Below, piece after piece: positions 7,227-16,648 of a stretch of 64,000 nt of DNA. The stretch is from positions 2,274,501 through 2,338,500 of the forward strand of contig NZ_CP022889.1 of the NCBI RefSeq assembly GCF_002269345.1, in the 5' to 3' direction. Positions within the stretch are counted from its first letter, which is position 1. The number at the start of each line of letters is the position of its first letter. Under the pieces are notes generated by a model that saw nothing but the letters and a program-made list of their open reading frames with translations, made no database searches and was not told where the DNA came from. The translations under genes were made by a program, and so were the position numbers. The DNA is from Tsuneonella mangrovi. GTDB taxonomy: Bacteria > Pseudomonadota > Alphaproteobacteria > Sphingomonadales > Sphingomonadaceae.

Positions 7227-9742
7227 AGCGCCCGCAGCGCCTGCGCCGGTTTCGCTCTCAAGAGTGGGAGCGCGCCGGCCAACGCAAAGGCGATCACCAG
7301 CGCGAGCCCTGCGCCGAGCACGCCGAACACCGCGCTCCAGCCAGGTAGCCAGTCGAATTCGAACAACCGAGTCACGACGAGCCACGCGCCGGTGAGGCCA
7401 AGCGCCAGCGCGACCACCGCCAGCACTGCAGCGAGCGCGGCGTACTCGGCGAACGCCATCGCCAGCACTTGCCTCCTGCTTGCGCCGAGTACCCGCAGCA
7501 CGACCGTGTCGTAGGTCCGCTGGGCGCGTGCGGCGGCGATTGCGCCGAGCAGCACGGCAAGCCCTGCCAGCACCGCCACCGAAGCCGCAGCCAGCGTCGC
7601 CAGCCCGACTTGCGAGAGCAGCGTGCGCGCCTGTGTCAGCACCGGGCCGGTCTCGATCACGCTGCTCGAGGGAAATGCGCTCACGAGGTCGTGCAGCAGG
7701 CGGCGCTTGTCCGCGCCTTGGCCCAGCCGGATCGTCGCGGCGAGGTTGTGCGGCACGTCGCGCAAGGTGTTGGGGCTGAACACCAGCACGTAGTTGAAGC
7801 CCATCGATTGCCAGTCGATCTTTCGCAGCGATGCGACCCGTGCTTGCCGCTCGACGCCGAGCACGCCGATGGTCAGGTAGTCGCCCACCCGGAGTCCGAT
7901 CGCATTGGCGAGATCAGCATCGACGGAGACCTCGGGCGGGCCGCTGTAGTCCGGCCCCCACCACGTGCCGGCGGTGAGCGAGTTGCCCGGCGGCACTTCG
8001 TCCGAATAAGTCAGCCCGCGCTCGCCGCGCAGCGCCCATGCACCGTCGGGGATATTGTCGCCCAGGCTGGCGACCCGGGTCTCGTTACCTTGCGGCCCGT
8101 AGGCGAGGATCGACCCGCGCATCGCGGGCACGGTGCGGGTTTCGCTGCCCGGTGCATCGCGTTCGACGAGCTTGGCGAAATCGGCGGCGCGCTCTTGCGG
8201 CAGGTCGAGCACGAAATAGTCTGGGGCCTTTGCGGGCACACGCTTGGCGATGGTCCCGTCGATGCTCGTCTGGACAGCCGCGAGCAGCACGAACGCGCCA
8301 AGCCCGAAGCCGAGCGCGGTCACCAGCATTGCGGTCGCCGCACCGGGCCGGTGAAGGTTGGCGAGCGCGGCGCGGGCGATCGGGTTGGTCGGGCGGGGCA
8401 GGCGTGCAGCACCCTTGCGGATCGTCCAGCCGAGCAGAGCTAATAGCGCCAGGGCCGCTGCCGCTCCGCCGATAAACCCGGCAGATAGCCACGGCTGCTT
8501 GGCGGTTAACATCGCGATGCCCGCAATCGCCAGCAATCCTCCGATGACGGGTACCAGCGCTGCCTTGTCGCGCGCCAGCGGAGCAACCCGCGCGCGCATC
8601 AACGCCATCGCCGGGAATCGCCGCGCGCGCATCAGCGGCGGTGCGGCAAATACCAGCGCGACCAGCAGGCCATACGCCAGCGCGAGCAGCAACGGCCCGG
8701 GTGCAAACGCGATGCCTGTGCCGACCGGCAGCAGCCCTTTCAGCGCGCGGGCGAGCAACGGGGTGATCGCGACCCCTGCGGCAATCCCGGCAAGGCTGCC
8801 CACCAGCGCCGCCGTGCCGACCTCCAGCGCGTAGATCCGCGCGATATCGCCGCTGCTCGCGCCGAGCACCTTGAGCGTAGCGATCGACTGGCGGCGCGCG
8901 TCGAGATAGCTCGAAACCCCACCTCCGATCCCGATCCCGGCGATCACCAGTGCTGCGAGCCCGACCAACGTGAGGAATTCGCCCATCCGGCCCACGAACC
9001 GGTCGGTCCCCGGCGCACCGTTGTCGCGGGTCTTGATGTCGAACCCCGCATCGGGAAACTCGGCCTTGAGCGCGCGCTTGGCCGCTTCGGGATCGGTGCT
9101 GCCGGCAAACGCTATATTGGTCTTGGTGCGATACATCGCGCCGGGCGCGGTCAGCCCTGCCTTTGCGGGAATGCCCGCATCGACGATCACTGTCGGGCCG
9201 AGCTGGAAGCCTTCGCCCAACCGGTCGGGTTCGTTGCCGAGGATGCCGCCAACCGTGAGCCGCGTGGTCCCGACCGAGAAGCTGTCGCCCGGGGACAGGC
9301 CCAGCCGGTCTGCTGCCCCTTGCGCCAGCCATGCTTCACCTTGAGGCGGCGCGCCGACGACTTTGCCGCTGGCGAGGGTTGCCTTGCCATAGAGCGGCCA
9401 GCGCGCATCGACTGCCTTCAATTCGACCGGTGCGGCTGCCGTGGCCGTGCTCGCCATCGCCTGCATCCGTATGCCGCTCGATACAGTGCCGAGCTTACCG
9501 AGCGCAGCCATCTCGCCAGCATTGGGCGCGCGTTGCCACAGCGAGACCTGCATATCCCCGCCGAGGAACTCGCGGCCCCGGTCGGCGAGCTGGGTCTCGA
9601 TCGAATGGGTCAACGTGCCGATCGCGGCGAGCGCCATCGTGCCGAGGAACAGGCACACCAGCAGCAGCCGCAAGCCCTTGAAGCGCGCCGAGAGGTCGCG
9701 CCGGGCGATCGCCCATGCGCCGGACCAGCCCAGCTCAGCCAT
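7223..9742 (-). CDS. FtsX-type ABC transporter permease (YbbP-like)
   Basis: The protein of about 839 residues is taken from the ATG at 9742 (MAELGWSGAWAIARRDLSARFKG). It has the MacB/FtsX permease architecture. One N-terminal transmembrane helix and a large periplasmic domain (about 45-250) precede a three-helix FtsX core around 260-380. Further membrane helices, a second periplasmic region and a second FtsX core (about 720-839) follow. This duplicated layout is that of YbbP. It overlaps the ATPase gene by 8 bp, and together they face away from a tesA-like esterase, exactly as ybbA-ybbP and tesA are arranged in E. coli. The family is thought to move lipid or hydrophobic substrates; the cargo here is unknown. 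Confidence 0.92.
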   Translation of the reverse strand: MAELGWSGAWAIARRDLSARFKGLRLLLVCLFLGTMALAAIGTLTHSIETQLADRGREFLGGDMQVSLWQRAPNAGEMAALGKLGTVSSGIRMQAMASTATAAAPVELKAVDARWPLYGKATLASGKVVGAPPQGEAWLAQGAADRLGLSPGDSFSVGTTRLTVGGILGNEPDRLGEGFQLGPTVIVDAGIPAKAGLTAPGAMYRTKTNIAFAGSTDPEAAKRALKAEFPDAGFDIKTRDNGAPGTDRFVGRMGEFLTLVGLAALVIAGIGIGGGVSSYLDARRQSIATLKVLGASSGDIARIYALEVGTAALVGSLAGIAAGVAITPLLARALKGLLPVGTGIAFAPGPLLLALAYGLLVALVFAAPPLMRARRFPAMALMRARVAPLARDKAALVPVIGGLLAIAGIAMLTAKQPWLSAGFIGGAAAALALLALLGWTIRKGAARLPRPTNPIARAALANLHRPGAATAMLVTALGFGLGAFVLLAAVQTSIDGTIAKRVPAKAPDYFVLDLPQERAADFAKLVERDAPGSETRTVPAMRGSILAYGPQGNETRVASLGDNIPDGAWALRGERGLTYSDEVPPGNSLTAGTWWGPDYSGPPEVSVDADLANAIGLRVGDYLTIGVLGVERQARVASLRKIDWQSMGFNYVLVFSPNTLRDVPHNLAATIRLGQGADKRRLLHDLVSAFPSSSVIETGPVLTQARTLLSQVGLATLAAASVAVLAGLAVLLGAIAAARAQRTYDTVVLRVLGASRRQVLAMAFAEYAALAAVLAVVALALGLTGAWLVVTRLFEFDWLPGWSAVFGVLGAGLALVIAFALAGALPLLRAKPAQALRAL

Positions 9743-10424
9743 GCGTGTCGCTCGCGATCCTGCCATCGGCGAGCGTCACCACCCGCTCGCAGCGCGCGGC
9801 GAGTTCGGCATCGTGGGTAATCACCAACAAGGTCGCACCGGTTTCCGCGCGCCGGGCGAACAGCAGGTCGGTGATTGCTTCGCCGGTCGCCGCATCGAGG
9901 TTGCCGGTCGGCTCGTCGGCAAAGATCAGCGCAGGGCGCGGAGCGATCGCGCGAGCGATAGCGACCCGCTGCTGTTCGCCGCCCGAAAGCTGGGTCGGGT
10001 AATGCGACAGCCGGTGACCGAGCCCGACCGCTTCGAGCTCCGCTGCTGCGCGTTCGCGCGCGGCGGACATCCCGGCCAGTTCCATCGGTGTCGCGACGTT
10101 TTCCAGCGCGGTCATCGTCGGTAGCAAGTGGAACGCCTGCAACACGATCCCGATGCGCCCGCGCCGGGCGCGCGCCAGGGCATCCTCGTCGAGCGTGGCA
10201 AAATCGGCACCTGCGACCTCGAGCGAGCCGCCGGTCGCGCGTTCGAGCCCAGTCAGCACCGCCATCAGGCTCGACTTGCCCGAGCCCGATGGGCCGAGCA
10301 GCGCGACGACTTCGCCGTCCGTCACTATCAGGTCGATACCCTTGAGGATTTCCACCGGCGCGGCGGTGCTTCCGAGGGTCAATGTGAGATTGCGGGCGCA
10401 AATTGCGGGGGAAGGGCTTGTCAC
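9735..10424 (-). CDS. ABC transporter ATP-binding protein (YbbA-like)
   Basis: The 229-residue ATPase starts at the GTG at 10424 (reading VTSPSPAICARNLTLTLG). Upstream extensions run into the divergent esterase promoter and are unlikely. Visible motifs are Walker A LLGPSGSGKSSL, the Q loop in VLQAFHLLPTMTAL, the signature LSGGEQQRVAIARAIA, Walker B LIFADEPTG and the H loop VITHDAEL. It belongs to the LolD/MacB/YbbA subgroup and should energise the permease encoded by the overlapping downstream gene. Confidence 0.95.
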   Translation of the reverse strand: MTSPSPAICARNLTLTLGSTAAPVEILKGIDLIVTDGEVVALLGPSGSGKSSLMAVLTGLERATGGSLEVAGADFATLDEDALARARRGRIGIVLQAFHLLPTMTALENVATPMELAGMSAARERAAAELEAVGLGHRLSHYPTQLSGGEQQRVAIARAIAPRPALIFADEPTGNLDAATGEAITDLLFARRAETGATLLVITHDAELAARCERVVTLADGRIASDTHG

Positions 10425-10471
10425 ACCGCGGCGATGGCATAGGTCTGGGGCAGCGACAAGGAGGCTGGTCG

Positions 10472-11179
10472 ATGGAATTTGGCAAGTGGTCGATTGGATT
10501 GGCGGCGGCACTGGCCCTGGCCGGGTGCCAGCAGCAGTCCGCGCCCGCCCCGCAACCGACCGCATCCGCTGCATCGACCGACGTTGCCAGTGCCCAGGTG
10601 TCCGGCCCGGTTCGCCGAATCCTCGCGTTCGGCGATTCGCTGTTCGCCGGATATGGCCTCGCCAGCCCGCTCGAGAGCTATCCCTCGCAGCTTCAGGCTG
10701 CGCTGAGGCAGGAGGGGGTCAACGCGCAAGTGGTCAACGCAGGCGTGTCGGGAAACACCACTGCCGACGGGCTGCAGCGGCTCGACTTCACGCTCGAAAG
10801 CATGGCGAAGAAGCCTGACCTCGTCATCCTCGAGCTTGGCGGCAACGACCTGCTGCGAGGGCTTCCGCCAAAGGAAACCAGGGCCAACCTCTCGGCGATG
10901 CTGGAAAAGCTCAAGGCGCTCGACATTCCGGTGCTGCTGATGGGCATGCGTGCACCGCCCAACGGCGGTCCCGAGTTCCAGAAGGCGTTCGACGGCATCT
11001 ATCCGGATCTTGCGAAGCGGTTCGGCGTGAAGCTGGTGCCGTTTTTCATTGGCAGCATATACGACAAGCCGCAGCTGCTTCAGGCCGACCATATCCATCC
11101 GACCCGGCAAGGCGTCGAAGCGCTGGTGGCGGCGACCAAGGCGCAAGTGACGGCGGCGATCCCGCCAGCCACCAAATAG
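10472..11179 (+). CDS. tesA: GDSL/SGNH esterase, TesA-like lipoprotein
   Basis: The 235-residue protein starts at the ATG at 10472, behind the strong ribosome-binding site AAGGAGG. It carries a lipoprotein signal (ALALAGC, Cys19), so it is probably anchored in the periplasmic face of a membrane. All four SGNH blocks are present: ILAFGDSLFAGYGL with the nucleophilic Ser, VNAGVSGNTT, LELGGNDLLRG and the DHIHP Asp/His pair. This makes it a multifunctional acyl-thioesterase/arylesterase of the TesA group. It is divergent from the YbbA/YbbP-like ABC pair, the same neighbourhood as E. coli tesA. The predicted lipid anchor differs from the soluble periplasmic TesA of E. coli. Confidence 0.9.
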   Translation: MEFGKWSIGLAAALALAGCQQQSAPAPQPTASAASTDVASAQVSGPVRRILAFGDSLFAGYGLASPLESYPSQLQAALRQEGVNAQVVNAGVSGNTTADGLQRLDFTLESMAKKPDLVILELGGNDLLRGLPPKETRANLSAMLEKLKALDIPVLLMGMRAPPNGGPEFQKAFDGIYPDLAKRFGVKLVPFFIGSIYDKPQLLQADHIHPTRQGVEALVAATKAQVTAAIPPATK

Positions 11180-11183
11180 CCCG

Positions 11184-11786
11184 ATGCACTTGCGCGCACC
11201 CGCCATCCTCGTCGCCGCGCGCTCGCACGGCGAAACCGCAGTGGTCGCGCGGATGCTGACCGAGGAATTCGGGCTGGTCGCGGGTTACGTCGCGGGCGGA
11301 CGCGGGCGGCAGCTGCGCCCGGTGGTAATTCCCGGCAACCTCGTCGAGGTGGAGCTTCGTTCGAAGAGCGACAGCCAGCTGCCGTTTGCCCGGCTCGAAC
11401 TGTGCGAGAGCCGCGGGCCGTGGCTCAGCGAGCCGCTGGCCTCCGCGGCGATCGGCTGGACTTGCGCGCTCACCGCTACTGTCCTGCCCGAGCGCAATCC
11501 CTATCCTTCGCTCTATTCGGCGCTCGCGGCGACGCTCGACGCGGTGTGCCATGCGCCATCCGCGCGCGGGTGGTTGCGCGCGCTAGTCGCGTATGAAGCG
11601 CTGGTGTTGCGCGAGCTCGGCTACGGCGGCGCATCGCCAGCTGAGGAAGCCGAACTTGGCGTGCTGCTCGAAATCTTTGCCCGTCAGGCAGCTCCGCTCG
11701 AACGCTACCTGCTTGCCGACCGACGCGGCGATGTTATGGCCGCGCGCACGATGCTGGGCGAACGGCTGGAACGGATCAGGGCATGA
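11184..11786 (+). CDS. recO: DNA repair protein RecO
   Basis: The 200-residue protein opens with the RecO OB-fold: APAILVAARSHGETAVVARML, FGLVAGYVAGGRGR and IPGNLVEVELRSKS. A helical C-terminal domain follows. RecO loads RecA onto SSB-coated single-stranded DNA together with RecR. At 200 residues it is shorter than the usual 230-250, mainly at the C terminus, and it lacks an obvious zinc-binding Cys cluster. It starts 4 bp after the esterase stop and its TGA overlaps the leuB ATG, so recO and leuB are probably translated together. Confidence 0.88.
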   Translation: MHLRAPAILVAARSHGETAVVARMLTEEFGLVAGYVAGGRGRQLRPVVIPGNLVEVELRSKSDSQLPFARLELCESRGPWLSEPLASAAIGWTCALTATVLPERNPYPSLYSALAATLDAVCHAPSARGWLRALVAYEALVLRELGYGGASPAEEAELGVLLEIFARQAAPLERYLLADRRGDVMAARTMLGERLERIRA

Positions 11787-12841
11787 AGATTGCGGTGCTT
11801 CCCGGTGACGGGATCGGACAGGAGGTGACTCGCGAGGCGGTGCGCGTGCTCGATGCACTCGGTCTGCCCGGGCTGTCGCTCGAATATGCCGATGTCGGGG
11901 CCACCGCGTGGCGCGCGCACGGCCATCCGCTGCCGCCAGCGACGCTGGAGATTGCGCGGGCATCGGATGCAATTCTGTTCGGCGCGGTCGGCGATTTCGA
12001 CTGCGACCACCTCGAGCGGCACTTGCGGCCCGAACAGGCGATCCTCGGCCTGCGCTCGGAACTCACGTTGTTCGCCAACCTGCGTCCGGCAAAGACGTTC
12101 GACGGGCTGGAGGCGATGAGCGCATTGAAGCCCGAGATCGCCCGCCAGATCGATATGCTGATCGTCCGCGAGCTCAACGGCGACGTCTATTTCGGCGACA
12201 AGGCGATCGACACGCTGCCCGACGGCCGCCGCCGCGGGTGGGACATGATGAGCTACACCGAGGACGAAGTGCGCCGCATTGCGCATGTCGGTTTCCGCGC
12301 GGCGCAGGGGCGCAACGGGCGGCTGTGTTCGGTCGACAAGGCCAATGTGCTCGAAACCAGCCAGTTGTGGCGCGATGTCGTGATCGAAGTCGCCGCTGAA
12401 TATCCCGATGTCGCGCTCGAACACATGTACGTCGACAACGCGGCGATGCAGCTGGTGAAGGATCCGGGCCGGTTCGACGTGATCGTGACCGGCAACCTGT
12501 TCGGTGACATCCTGTCGGACCAGGCGAGCATGTGCGTCGGTTCGATCGGGTTGCTCGCCAGCGCCGCGCTTGGCGACCGGCAAACCGATTACGGGACGTT
12601 CGGGCTCTACGAGCCGATCCACGGCAGCGCGCCCGACATCGCCGGGCAGGGCAAGGCCAACCCGACAGCGACGATCCTTTCCGCCGCGATGCTGCTGCGC
12701 CATTCGCTCGGCCTCGAACGGCAGGCGGCGCGCATCGAGGCAGCGGTTGCAAGAATTCTCGCTGAAGGTGTCCTTGGATGGGACCTTGGCGGAACCGCCG
12801 CTACCGCACAGATCGGCGACGCGGTAATCGCCCGGTTGTGA
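11783..12841 (+). CDS. leuB: 3-isopropylmalate dehydrogenase
   Basis: The 352-residue protein is a full-length LeuB, catalysing NAD-dependent oxidation and decarboxylation of 3-isopropylmalate in leucine synthesis. It opens KIAVLPGDGIGQEV. It also has the substrate-binding VRELNGDVYFGDK, the YTEDEVRRI region, DNAAMQLVKDP, the metal-binding GDILSDQASM and the NAD-binding EPIHGSAPDIAGQGKANP. The usual partners leuC and leuD are not in the window. It overlaps recO by 4 bp upstream and the glycosyltransferase by 4 bp downstream (GTGA). This run of housekeeping genes with unrelated roles looks like read-through packing rather than a functional operon. Confidence 0.96.
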   Translation: MKIAVLPGDGIGQEVTREAVRVLDALGLPGLSLEYADVGATAWRAHGHPLPPATLEIARASDAILFGAVGDFDCDHLERHLRPEQAILGLRSELTLFANLRPAKTFDGLEAMSALKPEIARQIDMLIVRELNGDVYFGDKAIDTLPDGRRRGWDMMSYTEDEVRRIAHVGFRAAQGRNGRLCSVDKANVLETSQLWRDVVIEVAAEYPDVALEHMYVDNAAMQLVKDPGRFDVIVTGNLFGDILSDQASMCVGSIGLLASAALGDRQTDYGTFGLYEPIHGSAPDIAGQGKANPTATILSAAMLLRHSLGLERQAARIEAAVARILAEGVLGWDLGGTAATAQIGDAVIARL

Positions 12842-13929
12842 ACCTTGAGCTTGCCATTGTCCTGCCCACGCTGAACGAGCGGGGCAACCTCGCGCCCCTG
12901 ATCGAGCGGATCGATGCGGCGCTGGGCGAAATTGCGTGGGAAGCGATCATCGTCGACGACAACAGCACCGACGGCACTGCCGATGCGGCGCGCGAGATCG
13001 CACAAGCCGATCTCCGCGTGCGGGTGATCCAGCGCTTCAACCGCCGCGGCCTTGCGTCAGCCGCGATCGAGGGAATGTGCGCGACAGCCGCACCGTTGGT
13101 CGCGCTGATGGACGCCGATCACCAGCACGACCCCGCGCTGCTCGTCGAAATGGCCGCAGCGGTGCGGGCGGGCGAATGCGACGTCGCGGTCGGCTCGCGC
13201 TTCGTTGCTGGCGGCAGTGCGGCGGGGCTTTCCAGCCAGACCCGGGAAAAGGGATCGATGCTCGCCAACCGGCTGGCGCGCAAGGTTACCGGGGTCGAAC
13301 TGACCGACCCGATGAGCGGGTTCTTCGTGACCCGCGCCGAACTCCTTCGCGCGGCGGCACCGCGCCTGTCGGGCATCGGGTTCAAGATCCTGCTCGACCT
13401 GCTGGCGACCGCCGACCCGAGCCTGAAGGTCAAGGAGTTCCCGCTCCAGTTCGCCGAGCGCCTGAGCGGCGAAAGCAAGCTCGACAGCGCAGTGACGTTT
13501 GAATTCCTGGTCGGCCTCTACGACCGCAGCTTCGGCCGCGTGGTGCCTTCGCGTTTTGCCCTGTTCGGCACTGTCGGCGCGGCCGGCGTGGCAGTGCACC
13601 TGACGGTGTTGACGCTGCTCTATCGGACGTTGGGCGAAGGATTCGCGTTGGCGACCGTGTTTGCCACGATCGCCGCGATGACGTTCAATTTCTGGGTCAA
13701 CAACTGGCTGACCTATCGTGACCAGCGCCTGAAGGGTCTGGCCGCGATAATGCGCGGTTGGCTGGGGTTCTGCGCGACTTGCGCGGTCGGGGCGCTGGCC
13801 AACGTTGCGGTGGCCACCTTGCTCCAGGCCCGCGGCGTCTATTGGGTGATGGCGGCGCTGGCCGGGATCCTCATCGGATCGGTGTGGAACTACGCATTGT
13901 CGAGCCGGTTCGTGTGGGGCCGTTACTGA
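12838..13929 (+). CDS. Fused GT2 polyprenyl-phosphate glycosyltransferase / GtrA-like flippase protein
   Basis: The 363-residue protein starts at the GTG at 12838, inside the leuB stop codon. Residues 1-240 form a GT-A family 2 domain of the DPM1/GtrB type (IVLPTLNERGNL, VDDNSTDGT, LMDADHQHDP with the metal-binding DxD-like motif, VGSRFVAGG). Residues about 245-363 are a four-helix GtrA domain (FALFGTVGAAGVAVHL, FNFWVNNWLTYRD, SVWNYALSSRFVW). The synthase part should transfer a sugar from a nucleotide donor to undecaprenyl phosphate, and the GtrA part is associated with moving the lipid-linked sugar across the membrane. This fusion is common in bacteria; the sugar is unknown. The gene ends 7 bp before the convergent nhaA. 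Confidence 0.93.
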   Translation: MNLELAIVLPTLNERGNLAPLIERIDAALGEIAWEAIIVDDNSTDGTADAAREIAQADLRVRVIQRFNRRGLASAAIEGMCATAAPLVALMDADHQHDPALLVEMAAAVRAGECDVAVGSRFVAGGSAAGLSSQTREKGSMLANRLARKVTGVELTDPMSGFFVTRAELLRAAAPRLSGIGFKILLDLLATADPSLKVKEFPLQFAERLSGESKLDSAVTFEFLVGLYDRSFGRVVPSRFALFGTVGAAGVAVHLTVLTLLYRTLGEGFALATVFATIAAMTFNFWVNNWLTYRDQRLKGLAAIMRGWLGFCATCAVGALANVAVATLLQARGVYWVMAALAGILIGSVWNYALSSRFVWGRY

Positions 13930-13936
13930 CTGCTTT

Positions 13937-15160
13937 CTATTCCGACTCGGGTTCCGCGGGGCCGGGTACCACCCGCAACAGGAAATAGCCGATCAGAACC
14001 GAAACCAGCGTGCCGGTGAGCACGCCGAGCTTGGCCTGCTCGAACAGGTCAGGGGTGTCGGCAAACGCCATCGTGCCGATGAACAGGCTCATCGTGAAAC
14101 CGATCCCGCATAGCGCGGCGATGCCCCATAGCTGGAGCCAGCTGGTGCCGTCGGGCAGCTTGGCGATGCCGAGCCATCTGGCTCCGGCCACCGCGCCCAT
14201 GATGCCCGCTTGCTTGCCCAGCACGAGGCCCGCCGCAATCGCCAGCGGTAGCGGGGCGAGGAACCCGTCGAGCCCGATTCCGCGCAGGTCAACGCCAGCG
14301 TTGGCGAACCCGAACAGCGGCACCACGAGGTAGGCGTTCCAAGGCGCGAGGCCGTGCTCGGCACGCGCAAGCAACGGCTTGTCGTCGGCAGTGCGCATCG
14401 GGATTGTCAGCGCCGCGACGACACCGGCGATAGTGGCATGGATCCCCGAATTAAGCACGCACAGCCACAGCACGACAGCACCGACCACGTACGGCCACAG
14501 CCGGTCGACCTTGCGCATGTTGAGCACCGCGAGGGCTGCGGCGACCAGCACCGATGCGATCATCCAGATCGCCTTGACCTTGACGGTGTAGAACAGCGCG
14601 ATGATCGCGACCGCGCCGATATCGTCGACGATTGCGACTGTCAGCAGGAACAGGCGCAGGCGCTGCGGCACGCGGTCGCCCAGCAGGCCGACGATACCCA
14701 TCGCGAAGGCGATGTCGGTCGCCGCCGGGATCGCCCATCCGCGATCGAGCCCGGGATCGTCGCGGACCAGTGCGACGAAGATGATCGCCGGAAGCGCCAT
14801 GCCGGCAGCAGCGGCCAGCACCGGCAGGCGGCGGGCTTGCGGATCGGCGAGGTCGCCTTCGACCAGCTCGCGCTTCACCTCCAGCCCGACGACGAAGAAG
14901 AACACCGCCATCAGCCCGTCGTTGATCCACAAATGGAGCGTGTCGAGCTTGACCACCGGAGTGAACGGCAGGACCGAATGAAACAGCGCGTGGTAGCCGT
15001 GCGCGAAGGGCGAATTCGCTAGCACGATCGCGGCCACGGCCACGAAGATCAGCAGCAATCCCTCGCGCGCGTCGGACACGAACAGCGCCTTCACGGGGGC
15101 CATCGCGGCGGCTTTCACGGGTTCGAGGGCGGCGGCGAAGAGGGGGCGATCGTCAGTCAT
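13937..15160 (-). CDS. nhaA: Na+/H+ antiporter NhaA
   Basis: The 407-residue membrane protein of about 12 helices exports sodium in exchange for protons. NhaA landmarks are clear: VLANSPFAHGYHALFH near the N terminus, WINDGLMAVFFFVVGLEVKREL, PAATDIAFAMGIVGLLG and IVDDIGAVAII, which carries the two neighbouring aspartates needed for ion exchange. The C terminus has IALCGIGFTMSLFIG-type helices. It is monocistronic, convergent with the glycosyltransferase and divergent from the NfrB-like gene. The family is usually about 390 residues, so the length is normal. Confidence 0.97.
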   Translation of the reverse strand: MTDDRPLFAAALEPVKAAAMAPVKALFVSDAREGLLLIFVAVAAIVLANSPFAHGYHALFHSVLPFTPVVKLDTLHLWINDGLMAVFFFVVGLEVKRELVEGDLADPQARRLPVLAAAAGMALPAIIFVALVRDDPGLDRGWAIPAATDIAFAMGIVGLLGDRVPQRLRLFLLTVAIVDDIGAVAIIALFYTVKVKAIWMIASVLVAAALAVLNMRKVDRLWPYVVGAVVLWLCVLNSGIHATIAGVVAALTIPMRTADDKPLLARAEHGLAPWNAYLVVPLFGFANAGVDLRGIGLDGFLAPLPLAIAAGLVLGKQAGIMGAVAGARWLGIAKLPDGTSWLQLWGIAALCGIGFTMSLFIGTMAFADTPDLFEQAKLGVLTGTLVSVLIGYFLLRVVPGPAEPESE

Positions 15161-15247
15161 TCGTTTGAGTATTGGCCAATGCCGATCGCCGTTGCAAGGC
15201 CGCTACGACTTGGTTATCACTTCGATCGGTGATCGGGGGAAACCATT

Positions 15248-16648
15248 TTGACTTTAGAGGGATTTAGCGCGCTCCAGTGGATCGTCATGGTCGAGCACGA
15301 ACTATTGCTGTTCGCAGGCGTGTTCTTCCTGCTCGGATCGCTCGACGAGCTTGCTGTGGACCTCGTCTGGCTGTGGCTCAAGGTAACCGGAAGGGCGCGT
15401 ACCCGAACTCTTTCCGGCAGTGAGATCGAGGCTGCTCCGCTTTCCGGGATTGCCGCTGTCTTCGTGCCCGCATGGCAGGAGGCGGAAGTCATCGGTGCGA
15501 CCGTGCGCCATGCTTGCAATGCCTGGCCGCATGACGAATTGCGGCTCTATATCGGGTGCTACCGCAACGATATGCAAACCGCAGAAGCGGTGATTGCAGC
15601 CGCCGCGGGCGACCCGCGATTGCGACTGGTGATCCACGACCGCGACGGGCCGAGTTCGAAGGCAGATTGCCTCAATCGTCTTTACCGGGCGCTGATCGAG
15701 GACGAGCGGCGCTCGGGCAGTTTGGCGCGGATGGTGGTGATCCACGATGCCGAGGATATGGTCGATCCCGCCGCACTCGGGCTGCTCGATGCCGGAATGG
15801 CCCGCGCCGAGCTGGTCCAGCTGCCGGTCCTGCCCGCGGCCTTGCCGAACTCTCGCTGGATCGCGTCGCATTATTGCGAGGAATTCGCTGAGGCGCATGC
15901 CAAGGGGATGGTGGTGCGAGAAGCGCTCTCTGCCGGATTGCCGACTGCCGGCGTCGGCTGCGCGATCGAACGCGGGATGCTCTCGCAGCTGGCGGAAGTT
16001 CGCTCGCAGGACGGGCCGTTCGCGGCCGATTGCCTGACCGAAGACTACGAGCTGGGTCTCGGCGTTGCCGAACTGGGCGGCCGCGCCCGGTTCGTGCGAA
16101 GTCGTGCACCCGACGGGCAGCTGGTGGCGACCCGCGCGGTATTCCCTTCGGACCTGGGCGCATCGGTGCGGCAAAAGACCCGCTGGGTTCACGGGATCGC
16201 GCTGCAATCGTGGGAACGGCTCGGATGGGGAACGCGACCAGTCGAGATGTGGATGCGGATGCGCGACCGACGGGGGCCGCTCACCGCGCTGGTGCTGGCG
16301 GTGGCCTATGTCCTGCTGGTGCTGATCGCGGCGACCGAAGCAGCGCGATTGCTGGGCGCCCCGATGCCGACCGACACTTCGCCGCTGCTGCGCGTCCTGC
16401 TGTGGGCCAACCTTGCCGGGTTCGCCTGGCGCGCCGTCTGGCGCTTCGGCTTTACTGCGCGCGAATATGGCGTGGCGGAGGGGTTGCGCGCAGTGCTGCG
16501 CATTCCGGTGGCGAATATCATCGCGATCATGTCCGGCCGCCGTGCGCTTGCTGCCTATGTGCGGTCCTTGCGCGGCCAGATGGTTGCATGGGACAAGACC
16601 AGCCACGTGATGCACCCCGCCCTGTCGCAGACTGGGAGGGCTGCATGA
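15248..16648 (+). CDS. NfrB-like membrane glycosyltransferase lacking the c-di-GMP-binding domain
   Basis: The 466-residue protein starts at a TTG (15248) behind GGGGA, with an ATG at 15287 as alternative. A membrane helix at about 10-40 precedes a GT2 domain with VFVPAWQEAEVI, HDRDGPSSKADCLN, a DxD-like HDAEDMVDP, TEDYELGLG and the QxxRW-type RQKTRWVHGI. Membrane helices near 345-365 and 385-410 follow. This is the layout of the catalytic part of NfrB, the glycan synthase of the phage N4 receptor system. E. coli NfrB is about 745 residues because it also carries a C-terminal MshEN c-di-GMP-binding domain, which is missing here. The next gene overlaps it by 4 bp and resembles the C terminus of NfrA. 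The product is presumably a surface polysaccharide. Confidence 0.85.
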   Translation: MTLEGFSALQWIVMVEHELLLFAGVFFLLGSLDELAVDLVWLWLKVTGRARTRTLSGSEIEAAPLSGIAAVFVPAWQEAEVIGATVRHACNAWPHDELRLYIGCYRNDMQTAEAVIAAAAGDPRLRLVIHDRDGPSSKADCLNRLYRALIEDERRSGSLARMVVIHDAEDMVDPAALGLLDAGMARAELVQLPVLPAALPNSRWIASHYCEEFAEAHAKGMVVREALSAGLPTAGVGCAIERGMLSQLAEVRSQDGPFAADCLTEDYELGLGVAELGGRARFVRSRAPDGQLVATRAVFPSDLGASVRQKTRWVHGIALQSWERLGWGTRPVEMWMRMRDRRGPLTALVLAVAYVLLVLIAATEAARLLGAPMPTDTSPLLRVLLWANLAGFAWRAVWRFGFTAREYGVAEGLRAVLRIPVANIIAIMSGRRALAAYVRSLRGQMVAWDKTSHVMHPALSQTGRAA